Source: Silene latifolia (taxonomy: Eukaryota > Streptophyta > Magnoliopsida > Caryophyllales > Caryophyllaceae). Taken from it: a DNA stretch of 64,000 bases. A model generated the notes under the pieces. That model ran no database searches, was not told the origin of the DNA, and was given only the letters and a program-made list of their open reading frames with translations. The stretch lies in the NCBI RefSeq assembly GCF_048544455.1, contig NC_133538.1, positions 23,856,469 to 23,920,468 of the forward strand, read 5' to 3'. The position numbers and the translations under genes were made by a program. Of this stretch, positions 24,547 through 34,958 are shown in pieces (position 1 is the stretch's first letter; the number at the start of each line of letters is the position of its first letter).

Positions 24547-25763
24547 AAAACGATCCTCAGGCCTAACCAATGAATAATAATGAACTTAGGATGTGTCTAA
24601 ATAAAATGAACCCCGGGTAGAAACTGTTAGGAGCCCCTCTTAGTGCGGTTAAGAAGCGCGCCTTAATTCGTACCATGACCCTCTCAGCTTTGAACCGGGA
24701 ACCTTGAGAGACATTTCAGTGTGGGGTAGTTTAAAATGAATATAGTATATTTCCTTTAGAAATTTGTTTGTCTTGTTTGAATGACTGTTTTCGTTAATGA
24801 TTGAGGATGATTTCTTTTAAGTATTGTTATGATGATGTTGATATGGGGAAGGTATGTTGGCATGTATGTGGGAGGTGTGAGTATGATTAATATGTGAAGT
24901 GTTGAAAGAATTACATGAAATTGTGAAGAATGCGATTTTGGTTGATTTCTCGAAATTTTACCCTTGATTGTTTTGGCTGCCATTTACTACTTGTTTAAAA
25001 TTCTCGTATGCAAAATTTATGAGTAATATCTTTATGAGTTAGCTTTCATATGCCACTGGTCTCATATTCAAATAATATACGGTTTAGGAGAAATAAATAT
25101 TTTAGTGGACAGTAGTCGAAATATTCCTGTACAGTGATGTTTTCGCGCCATGTTTTTGTAAAATTTGCCATTTAAAAACTAATTAATTATTTGTTATAAT
25201 TCCAATGCCACTGTTTAGTAGACTCATGTATGTTTCTAATTTGGTAAGCCACGTTTTAAGAAAATATTTTGACAAGTTATGGTGATTTTTACAAGTTGAC
25301 CTAAGTTTCTGACAAGTTGCTGTAAAATTTCTGTTTCGACCGTATAACTTGTAAAATGCATTATAAATTAATCATTTGGATTTTTGATCTGATTCTTTTC
25401 TCAATGGTTCATATACTTTCTATATTTTGATGTTATCAACTATGTGGAGTAGAATAATATGTCTAGTGATATGCGGAACGTGTTGCCCTAAGCCAATTAT
25501 GCCTCTATGTTTAAGTTAGATGATGTTGATAGAGATTTGAATGAATGATAGAAACTAAAATGAACAAATAATAAATCAATGGTGAAGGAAGGGTGGGTAG
25601 TACCTCAATAGACTAGGTGACCTTCATACCAAACCAATAGTTAACATATTTATAGCATCTCCATGCATACCAAGCATGCATCTAACACCCATATGCATTC
25701 CATATAGTACAACACTAGCATGTGAATTCCGTGACCTAACTTGATTCCCTTATATTTCTTAGG
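24547..25763 (+). other. Leader of element 4
   Basis: No ORF. The first part (gaacttaggatgtgtctaaa around 24581) is similar to the leader of element 5 (gaacctaggtgtgtctaat around 46796), which supports a shared ancestry. Confidence 0.55.
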
Positions 25764-26441
25764 ATGGATCCTTATTTGCACCCAGAGAACATATTCATGT
25801 ACCCAAACTCAGATTTGAACGAGCATTGCAAAGCCTTGGAATCTCAAATGGATGTTTATGGAGCTTTAGTGGATTCGAAGTACCTAAGTGACACTCATCT
25901 TAGAGCCTATACTTTGGTTAACACTTTACCTTTCTCTGGACCTTTAGGGAAAGTAAGAGAAGATTACATGACTGAGTATGATAACTACAGGATGCATGAG
26001 AATTATAGTCATTATTATGGACCTATCTATCCTTCACATCTCACCTATGATGTCGTTTTAGCCAGATTAAGATACCTAGTATATGTATGTTGGGTTGACA
26101 ACCATAGTATCAACCGTGGACCTGAACAATTTGATCATGCCAGTGGGAGTAGTGATGAAGTGGGGGAGTCCTGTATGTTCCTTGGGGAAAAGGAGAGTGA
26201 CACTTGTGAGGTGATAGAGATTAGCGATGATGATGATGAGGAGGAGGAGGAAGAGGTAGATATTATGTGGACTGGACCTTATGATGATGATAATGATAGA
26301 CTTCAACCTCGACAGCAGAGAGCCTCAGACTATGAGATGGAAGATGATGTGATTTTTGTTAAACAAAAGTATACACCTGATCCTAAACCTAGGAAGCACA
26401 AATGGGCTCGTCTTGGGAATAGACTTAGAAGGGTCATTTGA
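25764..26441 (+). CDS. Unknown 225-aa acidic protein, sole ORF of element 4
   Basis: ATG at 25764, no internal stop, close to an intron-acceptor-like string (ttcttag) just before. Residues 1-115 look globular (Tyr/His-rich; LSDTHLRAYTLVNTLPFSGP, PSHLTYDVVLARLRYLVYV). Residues 145-165 hold VIEISDDDDEEEEEE, which fits the form of a SUMO-interacting motif (hydrophobic V-I-x-I followed by acids). The C-terminus is basic (PKPRKHKWARLGNRLRR) and could bind nucleic acid or act as a nuclear signal. There is no zinc knuckle, capsid motif or known enzyme motif. The intact frame in an element with near-identical LTRs suggests that it is recent or selected. It could be an acquired host fragment. Confidence 0.65.
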   Translation: MDPYLHPENIFMYPNSDLNEHCKALESQMDVYGALVDSKYLSDTHLRAYTLVNTLPFSGPLGKVREDYMTEYDNYRMHENYSHYYGPIYPSHLTYDVVLARLRYLVYVCWVDNHSINRGPEQFDHASGSSDEVGESCMFLGEKESDTCEVIEISDDDDEEEEEEVDIMWTGPYDDDNDRLQPRQQRASDYEMEDDVIFVKQKYTPDPKPRKHKWARLGNRLRRVI

Positions 26442-26699
26442 ATTAAGAAAAGTAACTAAACACTTATGCTTAGCTTTTGTGATAGTGTAATATTTATTTG
26501 GCAATGTATTCGCCAGGAGTTTAAATAAAGTTAGTTTAAGTTGTGGTTTTGCTACTTGGAAGTAAATCAAATATTTTGTTTTGTAATCAGTTAACCATTA
26601 ATTAGTGTTGGAAATAAAAGTTGTTTTATATTACAATGTGTGTTTAATGTTTTATATTATAATAATGATTTGGTTGTTCCATTGTTTGATATTTCGAAC

Positions 26700-26733
26700 T
26701 TCGAGGACGAAATTAAATTTTAAGGGGAAAGAA
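26700..26733 (+). other. Degenerate extra PPT/LTR-start copy in element 4
   Basis: A small hairpin (TTCG, loop AGGA, CGAA) is followed by ttaaattttaaggggaaagaa and then TGTAATACTACG at 26734, which mimics the real PPT-LTR junction at 26880/26881. It looks like the remnant of an older 3' end, 147 bp before the real one. Confidence 0.6.
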
Positions 26734-26843
26734 TGTAATACTACGAATGTTTTGAGTTGTTGTTGTGATGCGATTGGTATGGATGATAATCGTAAATGGA
26801 TGATGGTGTTGAATGATAATGTTGGATGATGGGAGTTGTGGGC

Positions 26844-26862
26844 GAACTTCGGGACGAAGTTC
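26844..26862 (+). promoter_or_regulatory. 8-bp hairpin with GGA loop before the PPT of element 4
   Basis: GAACTTCG (26844-26851), loop GGA, CGAAGTTC (26855-26862): perfect stem, then attttaaggggggaagac (18 nt) to the LTR at 26881. Confidence 0.6.
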
Positions 26863-26880
26863 ATTTTAAGGGGGGAAGAC

Positions 26881-29278
26881 TGTAATACTCCGTATTTTAA
26901 TAATAATTTATAAGAATAATTTATGTAATTTAATAATTAATTAAAAGACATTTCTAATAGTAATTATAATAAGCTGTTAATTACATAATAGATTAATAAT
27001 GCAAGTTGGGAATTGGGTTTAGCTAATATTTAGCATTGGGCCGTGTGCCATTGTTGTTTGGACCAAAATCTATTAAGTTGGTACGAGTGTAATCGGGAAT
27101 TAATAATAAATAATATGGGAATAATATTATATAAAGGTAATTATAATTATAATAATAATAATAATAAAGTTATGGCTATAATAAATTAGTAAAAATTATA
27201 TGAGGAAATTATAATTGTGATAGGATTAATAGTATATGATAAATAATAATGATTTAATTATAATGACAATTCCTATACTAATTGGAATAAGGAAAGTTAC
27301 ATGGTTTCCTAATTGGCCTCGTATTCTCTAAATCTTACACTATAAATACCACCTCAAATCTGAGAAATAATTCACAAATTAAAAAGAACAAGCTTTAGGA
27401 GACGGAAGAGGAAGGAATTAACATAAACCAATTAATCAACTCGAGGTGATTATCCGTCTTAAATCAATTTATATTCGTTTCATGTGAGCATCTTTAAGAC
27501 AACCGTATGACTTGTATAGACCGCCATAGGACACGAGATTTGGACCTAGAGCGACCTTGCACTGCAAATTTTCTGTCTTGACCATAGTTGACCGTCGTTG
27601 ACCTTGTTACGGTGGCTTTTGGGGCGGTTGAAAGACGGTGGCGAGAAGGGTTATACGGGTTATACGTGTTGGGTGATTGGAATGGTTATTTGATCCACTA
27701 AATGGACACGCCTTGACCTGGGGTTTGGGTGGTTGATGTTGGCGGGGGCGGTTGTCTTGGTGGTGTTTGGGTGGTCGAGGATGGTGGTTTGTGCGGTGGT
27801 GACGGGAAACAGGGGAGGAGTTGCTGTTCTGGCCAGGCGGTTTTCGGGGGGGGGTTTAGGGGTTGTTGGTGGTCTGGGTAGGGTGGTTTCTGGGTGGTCT
27901 TTGTCGAGGGAGGATAGGGGAGTTGATTGGTGGTTGTAGGTGGTGGTGAAGGTGGTGTTAGGTGGTGGTTTTGGGACGGGTTTGATGGGGTGTCAGGTGG
28001 TGTTGCGGTGGGTGTCGTGTGATAGGGCGTGGGATTGTGGGTTGTTGGTGGTGGTGTAGATGGCGGTTAAGGGTGAGTTGGGTGCGTGGGGTTGCAGGCT
28101 AGGGGTGTCGAGGCTGGGTGGTGGCTGTGGTGGCTTGTGGTGTCGGGTTTGGTGAGTTTTGTGAGGGGTGTTGGTCACGGTTTATAAACCGTGTATGGGG
28201 TGATGTGTGGTTGTTTTGTGACGGGTTTTTAATTAATTATTTTGGGTAGCTCGGGTTATAATTGAATCGGGTTTTTAAGTACCGTAGACCTTTAATCATA
28301 ATAATAAATAATAAATTTGAATAATAAATATAAATTTATAAATAGTAATTTGAAGTAATAAATAATTGAATTGAATTATAATATTTTGATTAGGTGACGG
28401 TTGTGAAGAATTATAATCGAATCGGATTGCTTTATTTATTGGGTTGCTTGAGCTGCGTAATTGGAATTGCTTGCCAGGTAGGATAATCTACTCAACTGAT
28501 TGTGTAATTGGTGTTATTTATCATACGGTTATGATATATGGTTGATTGGCAATTTAATTTGTGATGTTATTTAATTGGATGGTTTATATACATGATTGTC
28601 GTGTTTAATTACGAGAATGGTTTATGAGAATTGGACTGCCCCAGGCTTAGTCTTTGGTGGATAACGTGAGTGGTGATTGGACTGCCCCAGGCTTAGTCTC
28701 TGGTGGATAACGTGTGTGAATAATTGGAAGGCCCCAGGCTTAGTCTCTGGTGGATAACGTGGATAGTTGATGTTGAGATGTGACATGTGAACAGTTGAGG
28801 TTGGAATATTGACAGTTGTGAGAGATTGGTTGTTTTAATATATTTTATCCTACTCAACCATTGGTTGACGTGTTTGCTTCTGTGTCAAAATAAAATTGAT
28901 GCCTGCTTTAATTGATGGCATCCTGTGGTGAACCATTTAATATTTCCGGTTAAATGGGGAGCAGATTTAAATAGCAGGTTTGGAGCTAGCTGACTTGGGA
29001 GCATTGGGAAGAGAACTCGACTGGGAACCTTAGAAGAAGTCTAGATCACATAGAACCATTTATATCACTTTATTTATTTCCGCTGCGAGTTGTAAATATT
29101 TTATACTAAGTTTTAGTTGGATAATTGGTAATAAACATGTAATCATTAAAGTTTTAATTTAAAGTACTTTGGAATTGTTGTACTTTGTTATTCACTACCT
29201 CGGGAAACCGAGATGGTAACAGTCCTATTTACTTGGGAAGGTCTAACTACAGGCTCCTGAATAAATGGGGGTGTTACA
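26881..29278 (+). repeat. 3' LTR of element 4
   Basis: Partner of 22144-24531, ending GGTGTTACA before TSD accta. Confidence 0.92.
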
Positions 29279-29283
29279 ACCTA

Positions 29284-29552
29284 GTATTCTGCCGCCGAAA
29301 CTATAGTGAACCGACCATCTTAGCACCCTTTTTAATATTTGATTTTCATCCGTTTATTTAGTTTACTTTTCATTTATTTGCTTTAGTTATAGATCAACAC
29401 AAATCAAATCCCCCTCACATTTGTTACCTTAGGCTAGAATTAGACAACTAATAATTGCATCGCCTCCCTGTTGTTCGACCCTGACTACCACTAGCTATAG
29501 TAGTAGTTTGGACTATAAATTTTATTTTTGGTGCACACAACGATAGGCATCA
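29284..29552 (+). repeat. 5' LTR of element 3, second part
   Basis: Continues the LTR after element 4 (the preceding accta is the TSD copy) and ends ...GATAGGCATCA. It matches 36195-36463 in the 3' LTR. Confidence 0.9.
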
Positions 29553-29557
29553 AATTT

Positions 29558-29575
29558 TGGCACTGTTGCCGGAGA
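29558..29575 (+). other. Primer binding site of element 3 (tRNA-Asp-like, diverged)
   Basis: TGGCACTGTTGCCGGAGA follows the LTR after five bases. It differs at three positions from the PBS of element 2, two of them G-to-A, so priming may be weakened. Confidence 0.75.
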
Positions 29576-29681
29576 GGCAATTGTTTAAAATTTTTAGTTG
29601 TCTCTATTTTTAGTCTTTCTCTTAGTTTAAGGGACATCTGTTCCTTAAACTATTCTCATATTCTACCTGTAGTTTCTTCTT

Positions 29682-30722
29682 ATGCGCAGGTCACAGGGTG
29701 GTGAATTACTACCGTTCAATCCTGAGATTGAGAAGACTTTGCGTGAGTTGAGACGATCATCTAGAGTATTGATGACAGAGGAAGAGCTGAGTACTCTGTC
29801 TAGTTACTACGAGAACGAGTTGTTTGAGGAGGATCCACCTTCGTCACCTATTTCTACTTCTTCAGCAGAGACTGTCACATCTCCAGACATGGCTGAAGAA
29901 GCGAGTATAGCCAGTCACTCTGAGGCGACAGCTGAGAATCTCTATAAGGGATTCGCATTACCAGGGACGGACAAAAAATTCGAGCCGAAACCGTCCTATA
30001 TCAACTTGGTTGAGAGAAACCAATTTGGGGGAGCTGCAAATGAAGATGCAGCCAAACATATGGAGACATTCATTGACTATTGCTGTTCCATACCCCCACC
30101 AACCGGTGTGACCCAAGACCAGGTGAAGGAGACTATGTTCATATTCTCTCTTCGTGATGCTGCAAGGGAGTGGTAGCGAGACCTGGATCGAGCTGCTAAC
30201 GGGATTACTGATTGGCTGGCCTCAGCATTTTACAAGAAATATTTCTCCGCCTCGAAGACCAATGCCATTAGAGCTCAGATCATGAGCTTTAAACAGGGTC
30301 CTGATGAGAATTTTCATGAGGCATGGGTCCGTTTCAAGAAGCTGGTGCGAACTATTCCGCACCATGGGTTTGAGAAATGGAGCCTATGCAATCAATTTTA
30401 TAATGGGCTTTATGATGATCAGAGGGCTATCCTGGATGCGGCAGCTAATGGTAGATTCCAGGAGAATATTGGAGAAACTAAGGGGTGGAAAATTATTGAT
30501 GATTTGGCCACCCATAAAGCTGAGTATGGGAATTCCAGGGGAAATCAAAGGAGAAGTGTTGAATCCCCTTCTGTAGCTGCATTAGAAGCTCTCACGGCGA
30601 TATTTGATAAGTACAAGTTGGGAGGAGCTTCAAAAGGAGGGATCTATCATGTGAATGCTGTTTCAGACGGTCCTTTCGTCTGCAAGAGATGTGGAGGAGA
30701 AGGACATGTTTCAGATAACTGA
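29682..30722 (+). pseudogene. Gag of element 3, broken by in-frame stops
   Basis: ATG at 29682. An acidic Ser/Thr-rich N-terminus is followed by the capsid-like part (FIDYCCSIPPPTGVTQDQVK, FSLRDAAREW), where an in-frame TAG lies at 30174-30176. The same frame then continues through RAANGITDW, AIRAQIMSFKQGPDENFHEA, FYNGLYDDQRAILDAAANG to the zinc knuckle CKRCGGEGHVSDN. The last Cys codon of the CCHC box is replaced by TGA (30720-30722). Two point changes therefore kill it. Downstream the same frame runs on to a Gln-rich stretch with further stops near 30810 and 30987. Confidence 0.8.
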
Positions 30723-31364
30723 AGCATTTTCTATGAGTCTTGTGCTTCTTTTCAACATTATAGGCAGACAAACACTTATTTTGAGCCGAATGTCCATCCA
30801 AACATGAGTTAGAGTAGCCAAAATGTCCTAAATTCGACTCCACCTCCGCAGCAGCAGCATCAGAATTATGTGCCCCCTCATAAGCAGCAGCGGCTATATC
30901 AAAAGCCTCTGTATGTTCCACAGCAGCAGCAACAGTCCCAAGGTTCTGAATTTGCCGAGTTGAAAAATTTGTTGCTGAAAGAGTCTTAAGCTAGAGAGGC
31001 CGGGATGAAAATGTTGGAGAGCCAAATCGCTCAATTGGCTAGCAAAAGTGCAACTAGAGCTCCGGGGCATTTACCGTCACAGACGGATCAAAAGGAGACC
31101 CTTAATGCTATCACTTTGAGGAGTGGGTCTACCCTTGATGGGCCCGCTATGGTCGAGGAAGCTACTGGAAAAGATGAGGCGGAACCAAGTAAAAAGAAGG
31201 CTGTAACGAATAATATCAAGAAAAAGACGATCAGCAGGTATGATAGTCGATCGACTGACATACCCAGTCGATCGACCACTCCGCAAAGTTAAACAGCTTT
31301 TGTTCCTGTAGAAGTCAGTCGATCGACTGACAGCGCAGCTGATGGTGTTTCTTTTCGTCCTCCA
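30723..31364 (+). pseudogene. Gag-protease linker of element 3
   Basis: Same frame as gag, interrupted by stops. It includes a Gln-rich stretch, a helical block (MLESQIAQLASKSATRAPGH) and ETLNAITLRSGSTLDGP, a segment typical of Athila-type polyproteins just before the protease. The palindrome GTCGATCGAC occurs in the coding sequence and is translated as SRSTD (31243-31335, three copies). Confidence 0.65.
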
Positions 31365-32339
31365 ATGCCAAATAACTTGAGGGACCACTTGTTTCGGGGT
31401 ACGACTACTCCAAAAATAATGAGGTCAAATCCAAATGCTGATGGGTCAGTCCCGGTTCCAAAGTATGACCCGATGACGTTTAATGGTTCATTTTTGAGAC
31501 GGTCTGAAGAAGGGTCAAGCTACAACAAAGAGACGGCAGTGGATTTTCAGCCTAAATCCACCGATGCCGGCATGAGAGACCTAGAGGAGAGGGCTAAGTT
31601 GCTTCTTTCAGCCCCTTATCCAGAGAGATTAGTGCCGACGAAGGAACAGGTATCATTTAACAAATTTGAAAATGTTATTCGTAGCTTAAATGTACAAGTT
31701 CCTTTTCTCGAGTTAGTTAATCAAGTGCCTGCTTACATGAAATTCATGAAGCAACTGTTGTCTAAAAAGAAGTCACTTAAAACTGTGCAATCTGTCGCAT
31801 TAACTGAGGAGTCATGTTCCTATTTGACCCACACTGCACCTCATAAGCTAGAAGACCCAAGAAGCTTTTCAGTCCCATGTAGTATTGGCACCTTTACTAT
31901 TGATAAGGCCTTGTGTGACCTAGGAGCCAGTATTAGTGTCATGCCTTTGAGTCTTGCTAGGAAGTTGAAATTGACTAGGTTTGCAGTTACCAACATGACA
32001 GTACAGATGGCTGACCGATCTGCGGTCCAGCCTATAGGAGTCTTAGAGGACATTCCTGTGCAAATAGAAAAGTTCTTTTTCCCTGTTGACTTCGTTGTAC
32101 TAGATATGCCCGAGGATGCCCACATTCCTATCATATTGGGTAGACCATTTCTGCACACTGCTGGTGCAGTTATAGATGTTAGCTCAGGGACTTTGACCTT
32201 CAAAGTAGGGAAACATTCCATTGTGTTTGCCCAGACAGCTAAGAAGAAAGATCCTATGTGGCCTGTCACTTGTAATACCAAAAGAAATCCTATTTTGTGC
32301 TTCCTAATATGCCTGCCTCTATGCCTGTTTCTGCTATAA
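31365..32339 (+). CDS. Aspartic protease region of element 3 polyprotein
   Basis: An open frame of about 324 codons, continuing the gag frame after a stop. The N-terminal third has PVPKYDPMTFNGSF and a YPERLVPTKEQVSFNKFENV linker. The protease core has ALCDLGASISVMPLSLARKL (active-site D-L-G-A, the form usual in Athila elements, instead of D-T/S-G) and the second conserved block HIPIILGRPFLHTAGAVIDV. It is expected to cleave the polyprotein. It ends at 32339 without an RT domain, so the pol part is deleted. The original start is not known, because the region is normally made by readthrough from gag. Confidence 0.8.
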   Translation: MPNNLRDHLFRGTTTPKIMRSNPNADGSVPVPKYDPMTFNGSFLRRSEEGSSYNKETAVDFQPKSTDAGMRDLEERAKLLLSAPYPERLVPTKEQVSFNKFENVIRSLNVQVPFLELVNQVPAYMKFMKQLLSKKKSLKTVQSVALTEESCSYLTHTAPHKLEDPRSFSVPCSIGTFTIDKALCDLGASISVMPLSLARKLKLTRFAVTNMTVQMADRSAVQPIGVLEDIPVQIEKFFFPVDFVVLDMPEDAHIPIILGRPFLHTAGAVIDVSSGTLTFKVGKHSIVFAQTAKKKDPMWPVTCNTKRNPILCFLICLPLCLFLL

Positions 32340-32366
32340 CACCTCCGCCCCCAGATTGGGAGCAAA

Positions 32367-32726
32367 TTGGAGAAAGATTCTTCTGTTTTGGATATTGCAG
32401 GAGCTGGTTTGGGGAAGGAAGAACCGCATGTTGCTCCAGCTGTGAGGGAGGCAATCGTTCAAAGAGGCGGCCTAGGATGTCTTAGCTATGGCACTGATGA
32501 GGAGCCTGATGAAGAGCCAGTCAAAGTGACGGAGTCCGATTTGGATTCTGATGAGCCGGATGAAGTTATTGATTGGGAAGATGTTGAAGCTGTTGATCCA
32601 TTAAGTTCTGCGGATGCTGGAGTTGAGAAGAGTGCAGCTGAAAAGATGAGCACTGTAGAGGCTATTTCTTGTAGCCAGAAGCCGAGCAAGTGGGCCATTC
32701 CATGGCCATTTTTGATCAACTATTAG
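32367..32726 (+). CDS. Short acidic ORF of element 3, unknown
   Basis: 119 codons. Asp/Glu-rich middle (DEEPDEEPVKVTESDLDSDE...EVIDWEDVEAVD). No motif of RT or integrase. It may be a remnant of the polyprotein in another frame. Low certainty that it is translated. Confidence 0.35.
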   Translation: MEKDSSVLDIAGAGLGKEEPHVAPAVREAIVQRGGLGCLSYGTDEEPDEEPVKVTESDLDSDEPDEVIDWEDVEAVDPLSSADAGVEKSAAEKMSTVEAISCSQKPSKWAIPWPFLINY

Positions 32727-34958
32727 TTGATTAAGACTTTTTCAAAAACCATTCGTTTTATTGCTTTTGTTAAACTTTCTTTTTATTGCTTTTGTGTGCG
32801 CGAGACTTCGCATTTTAATAAGTTTGCTTAGGATTTTATACACTTTAGACAGTTACTTTGAGTTCTGCGCAATTTTGGGCGCGTTATTATGTGCATTTAC
32901 AGGTTTATAGACCACATTAGCTCAAGTCATTGAGCTAATTTGAAGAAATCAGAAAGTTACAGCAGGTTTTCCAGTAGATCGACTAGCCAGTATGGTCGAT
33001 CGACTGAGCTGCAACTTCCAGAAGCTTCTGTTTCTGTTCACTCTGGTCGATCGACTGAGTGATGTGGTCGATCGACCGCCCAGCACTGCTGTACCTATTT
33101 TCGATCATTCCCCTGCTGAGTTTGGTCGATTTGCGGAGTTGAGGGAGTCTTTTCTCCACTATATTCTCCGACTCATTTCTGTTTTCTTCCGTTTCTTTAT
33201 TTTACACATTATTTTGCGTTTCAATAACTGTTTTCTCGGATTTATGCGTGGTACTTTTGCTTCTTTTCAGGTACTTTATGGTAGCACTACTAGCTACTGA
33301 AACCTCCTAGCTCACGCTGGTTTGGGGAGGTTTCCTTTTTGCTGCGCTTAAAGTCTTGTGAGTTCCGAGTCCTTACCTCATGTTTTGTTTAGTTAATTTA
33401 ACGCAAATTCCCGTTTTCCTTTTATTTCACTATATGATTTTGCACAATAGGGACATTGTGTGATTTGGTTTGGGGAAGGGTTTTCCGTTTCATTTTATTT
33501 GCTTGCATTCACGTTTACATTTTTGTTTTGCATTGTTGTTTATTTTCTCTTATATATACAGAAATTCAAAACAATTGAAAAATTTCAAAAATTTCAAAAA
33601 AAATGCACGTTTATTTTAGCATATAGGTCGAGTCGGAACAGTAGTATTTCAATGAAGACATTGCATTTTCAGCTGTTTATGCCTGAGCCTTGATAATTGA
33701 CATGTTATTAGTAGAATCATATGCATAATCTACGAGTTTTCGTTAAATTTCCTGCTGAACTTTAGACTTGACTTAGATTTTTGGCAAACTACATCATTTT
33801 CTGAGTTTTAGAGCTTATAACTGGTGACATTCATGACCAGTTTATCTAGGATTGTGAGTAGTACTCCTTATGAGACATGTTACATAAATATGCATAAATA
33901 TGAACTTAATCTGCTTAATACCTCTATGCATTCGGTTTGTGGTTTGTTGACACATGTGGAAGAGGTCACCCATTTATTCATTTTGCCCATAAGCTCCACA
34001 CTGCCAAAAATAGTCTTTTTGTCCCATTACTATATCCTACACTTAGCCTGCCCTTTTCAAGCTAGTAGTTTAGTTTTTGGGATTGTTACTCCGTTTTTGG
34101 TGGCATATGCTCATTTTGAGATGTTGTTGGGAAGATGAAAAAGGAAGGAAAGAAAGAAAGAAAAAAAATAAAATTGAAAAAAAAAGAAATGATTCGAAAA
34201 AAAAGAAAAAAAAACGCATGCTGTACTGTATAATCCGGTCGATCGACTGCCCATCTTGGTCGATCGACCGAAGCCCGAGAAGAAAAGAAAATCAAATCGC
34301 ATAATTCAAAGTCTTTATTAAATGGCGATTTTTGCTCCCATGTTGCATTCATATCTTATGGGGAGTTGATTAATTATAGGGATGGTGAGATTTGTTCTTG
34401 CTATTAGCACCGTTTTCGATTGGAAGTTTGAGCAAGAAGTTGGATGTTATAATTTGGTTCCCTTAGTTACTAGCTTGGCTTTTAACTCTGTTTTTATCCA
34501 AATTTATCTTAGCCTCTTCTTACCCATTACCTCACATATCCATATTTACCTCGGCATGTGTCATGGTCATCTGTTTGGTTGGAATGCATATGTACGGTTG
34601 TAGAGATTATTTTCATATTATATTGCAGGCATGTTCTTATAGGTCGTAGTTAGGTGAGTGTCCTTACAACACGAATTCTTTCTATCTTATATATTATTTA
34701 CCTGTGCTCATGAGTGATTCGAGCGACCCGTGAGAGTCCGTTTCGATAAGTCTCTATAGTTTACGGTTCAGCAGGCTTTTAACGACTTCATAACTCGTTT
34801 GCATGATTCATATTGCTAATTGATTGTTAGTTGTAGCATTAAATTGGTATAGGCTATTCGGTTTGCATTTCGCTCTGAGATTGAACTCGTTCCACTAGGT
34901 TTTAGGATCGAGTCTTGTTCTTGCTTGGGGACAAGCAAGGGTTTGGTTTGGGGAAGTT
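32727..34958 (+). other. 3' untranslated region of element 3
   Basis: No credible gene. It holds two clusters of the GTCGATCGAC palindrome (32972-33080 and 34235-34270), an A-rich stretch (34140-34215), a hairpin at 34920-34939 and the PPT ggtttggggaagtt just before the LTR. Confidence 0.65.
34920..34939 (+). promoter_or_regulatory. 8-bp hairpin with GGGA loop before the PPT of element 3
   Basis: CTTGCTTG (34920-34927), loop GGGA, CAAGCAAG (34932-34939): perfect stem. The LTR starts 19 nt later, exactly as in element 2. Confidence 0.6.

Larger units (their letters stand above)
22144..29278 (+). mobile_element. Element 4: non-autonomous Tekay-like LTR retrotransposon (7135 bp)
   Basis: Inserted into the 5' LTR of element 3 with TSD accta (22139-22143, 29279-29283). 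LTRs are 22144-24531 and 26881-29278 (2388 and 2398 bp, nearly identical apart from one variable G-rich patch). The termini TGTAATACTCC...GGTGTTACA, the initiator-Met PBS and the 3' UTR string aaggggggaagac are those of Tekay/Del-type chromoviruses. The internal region is only 2.35 kb with a single 225-aa ORF, so it is wholly dependent on other elements for movement. Confidence 0.9.
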
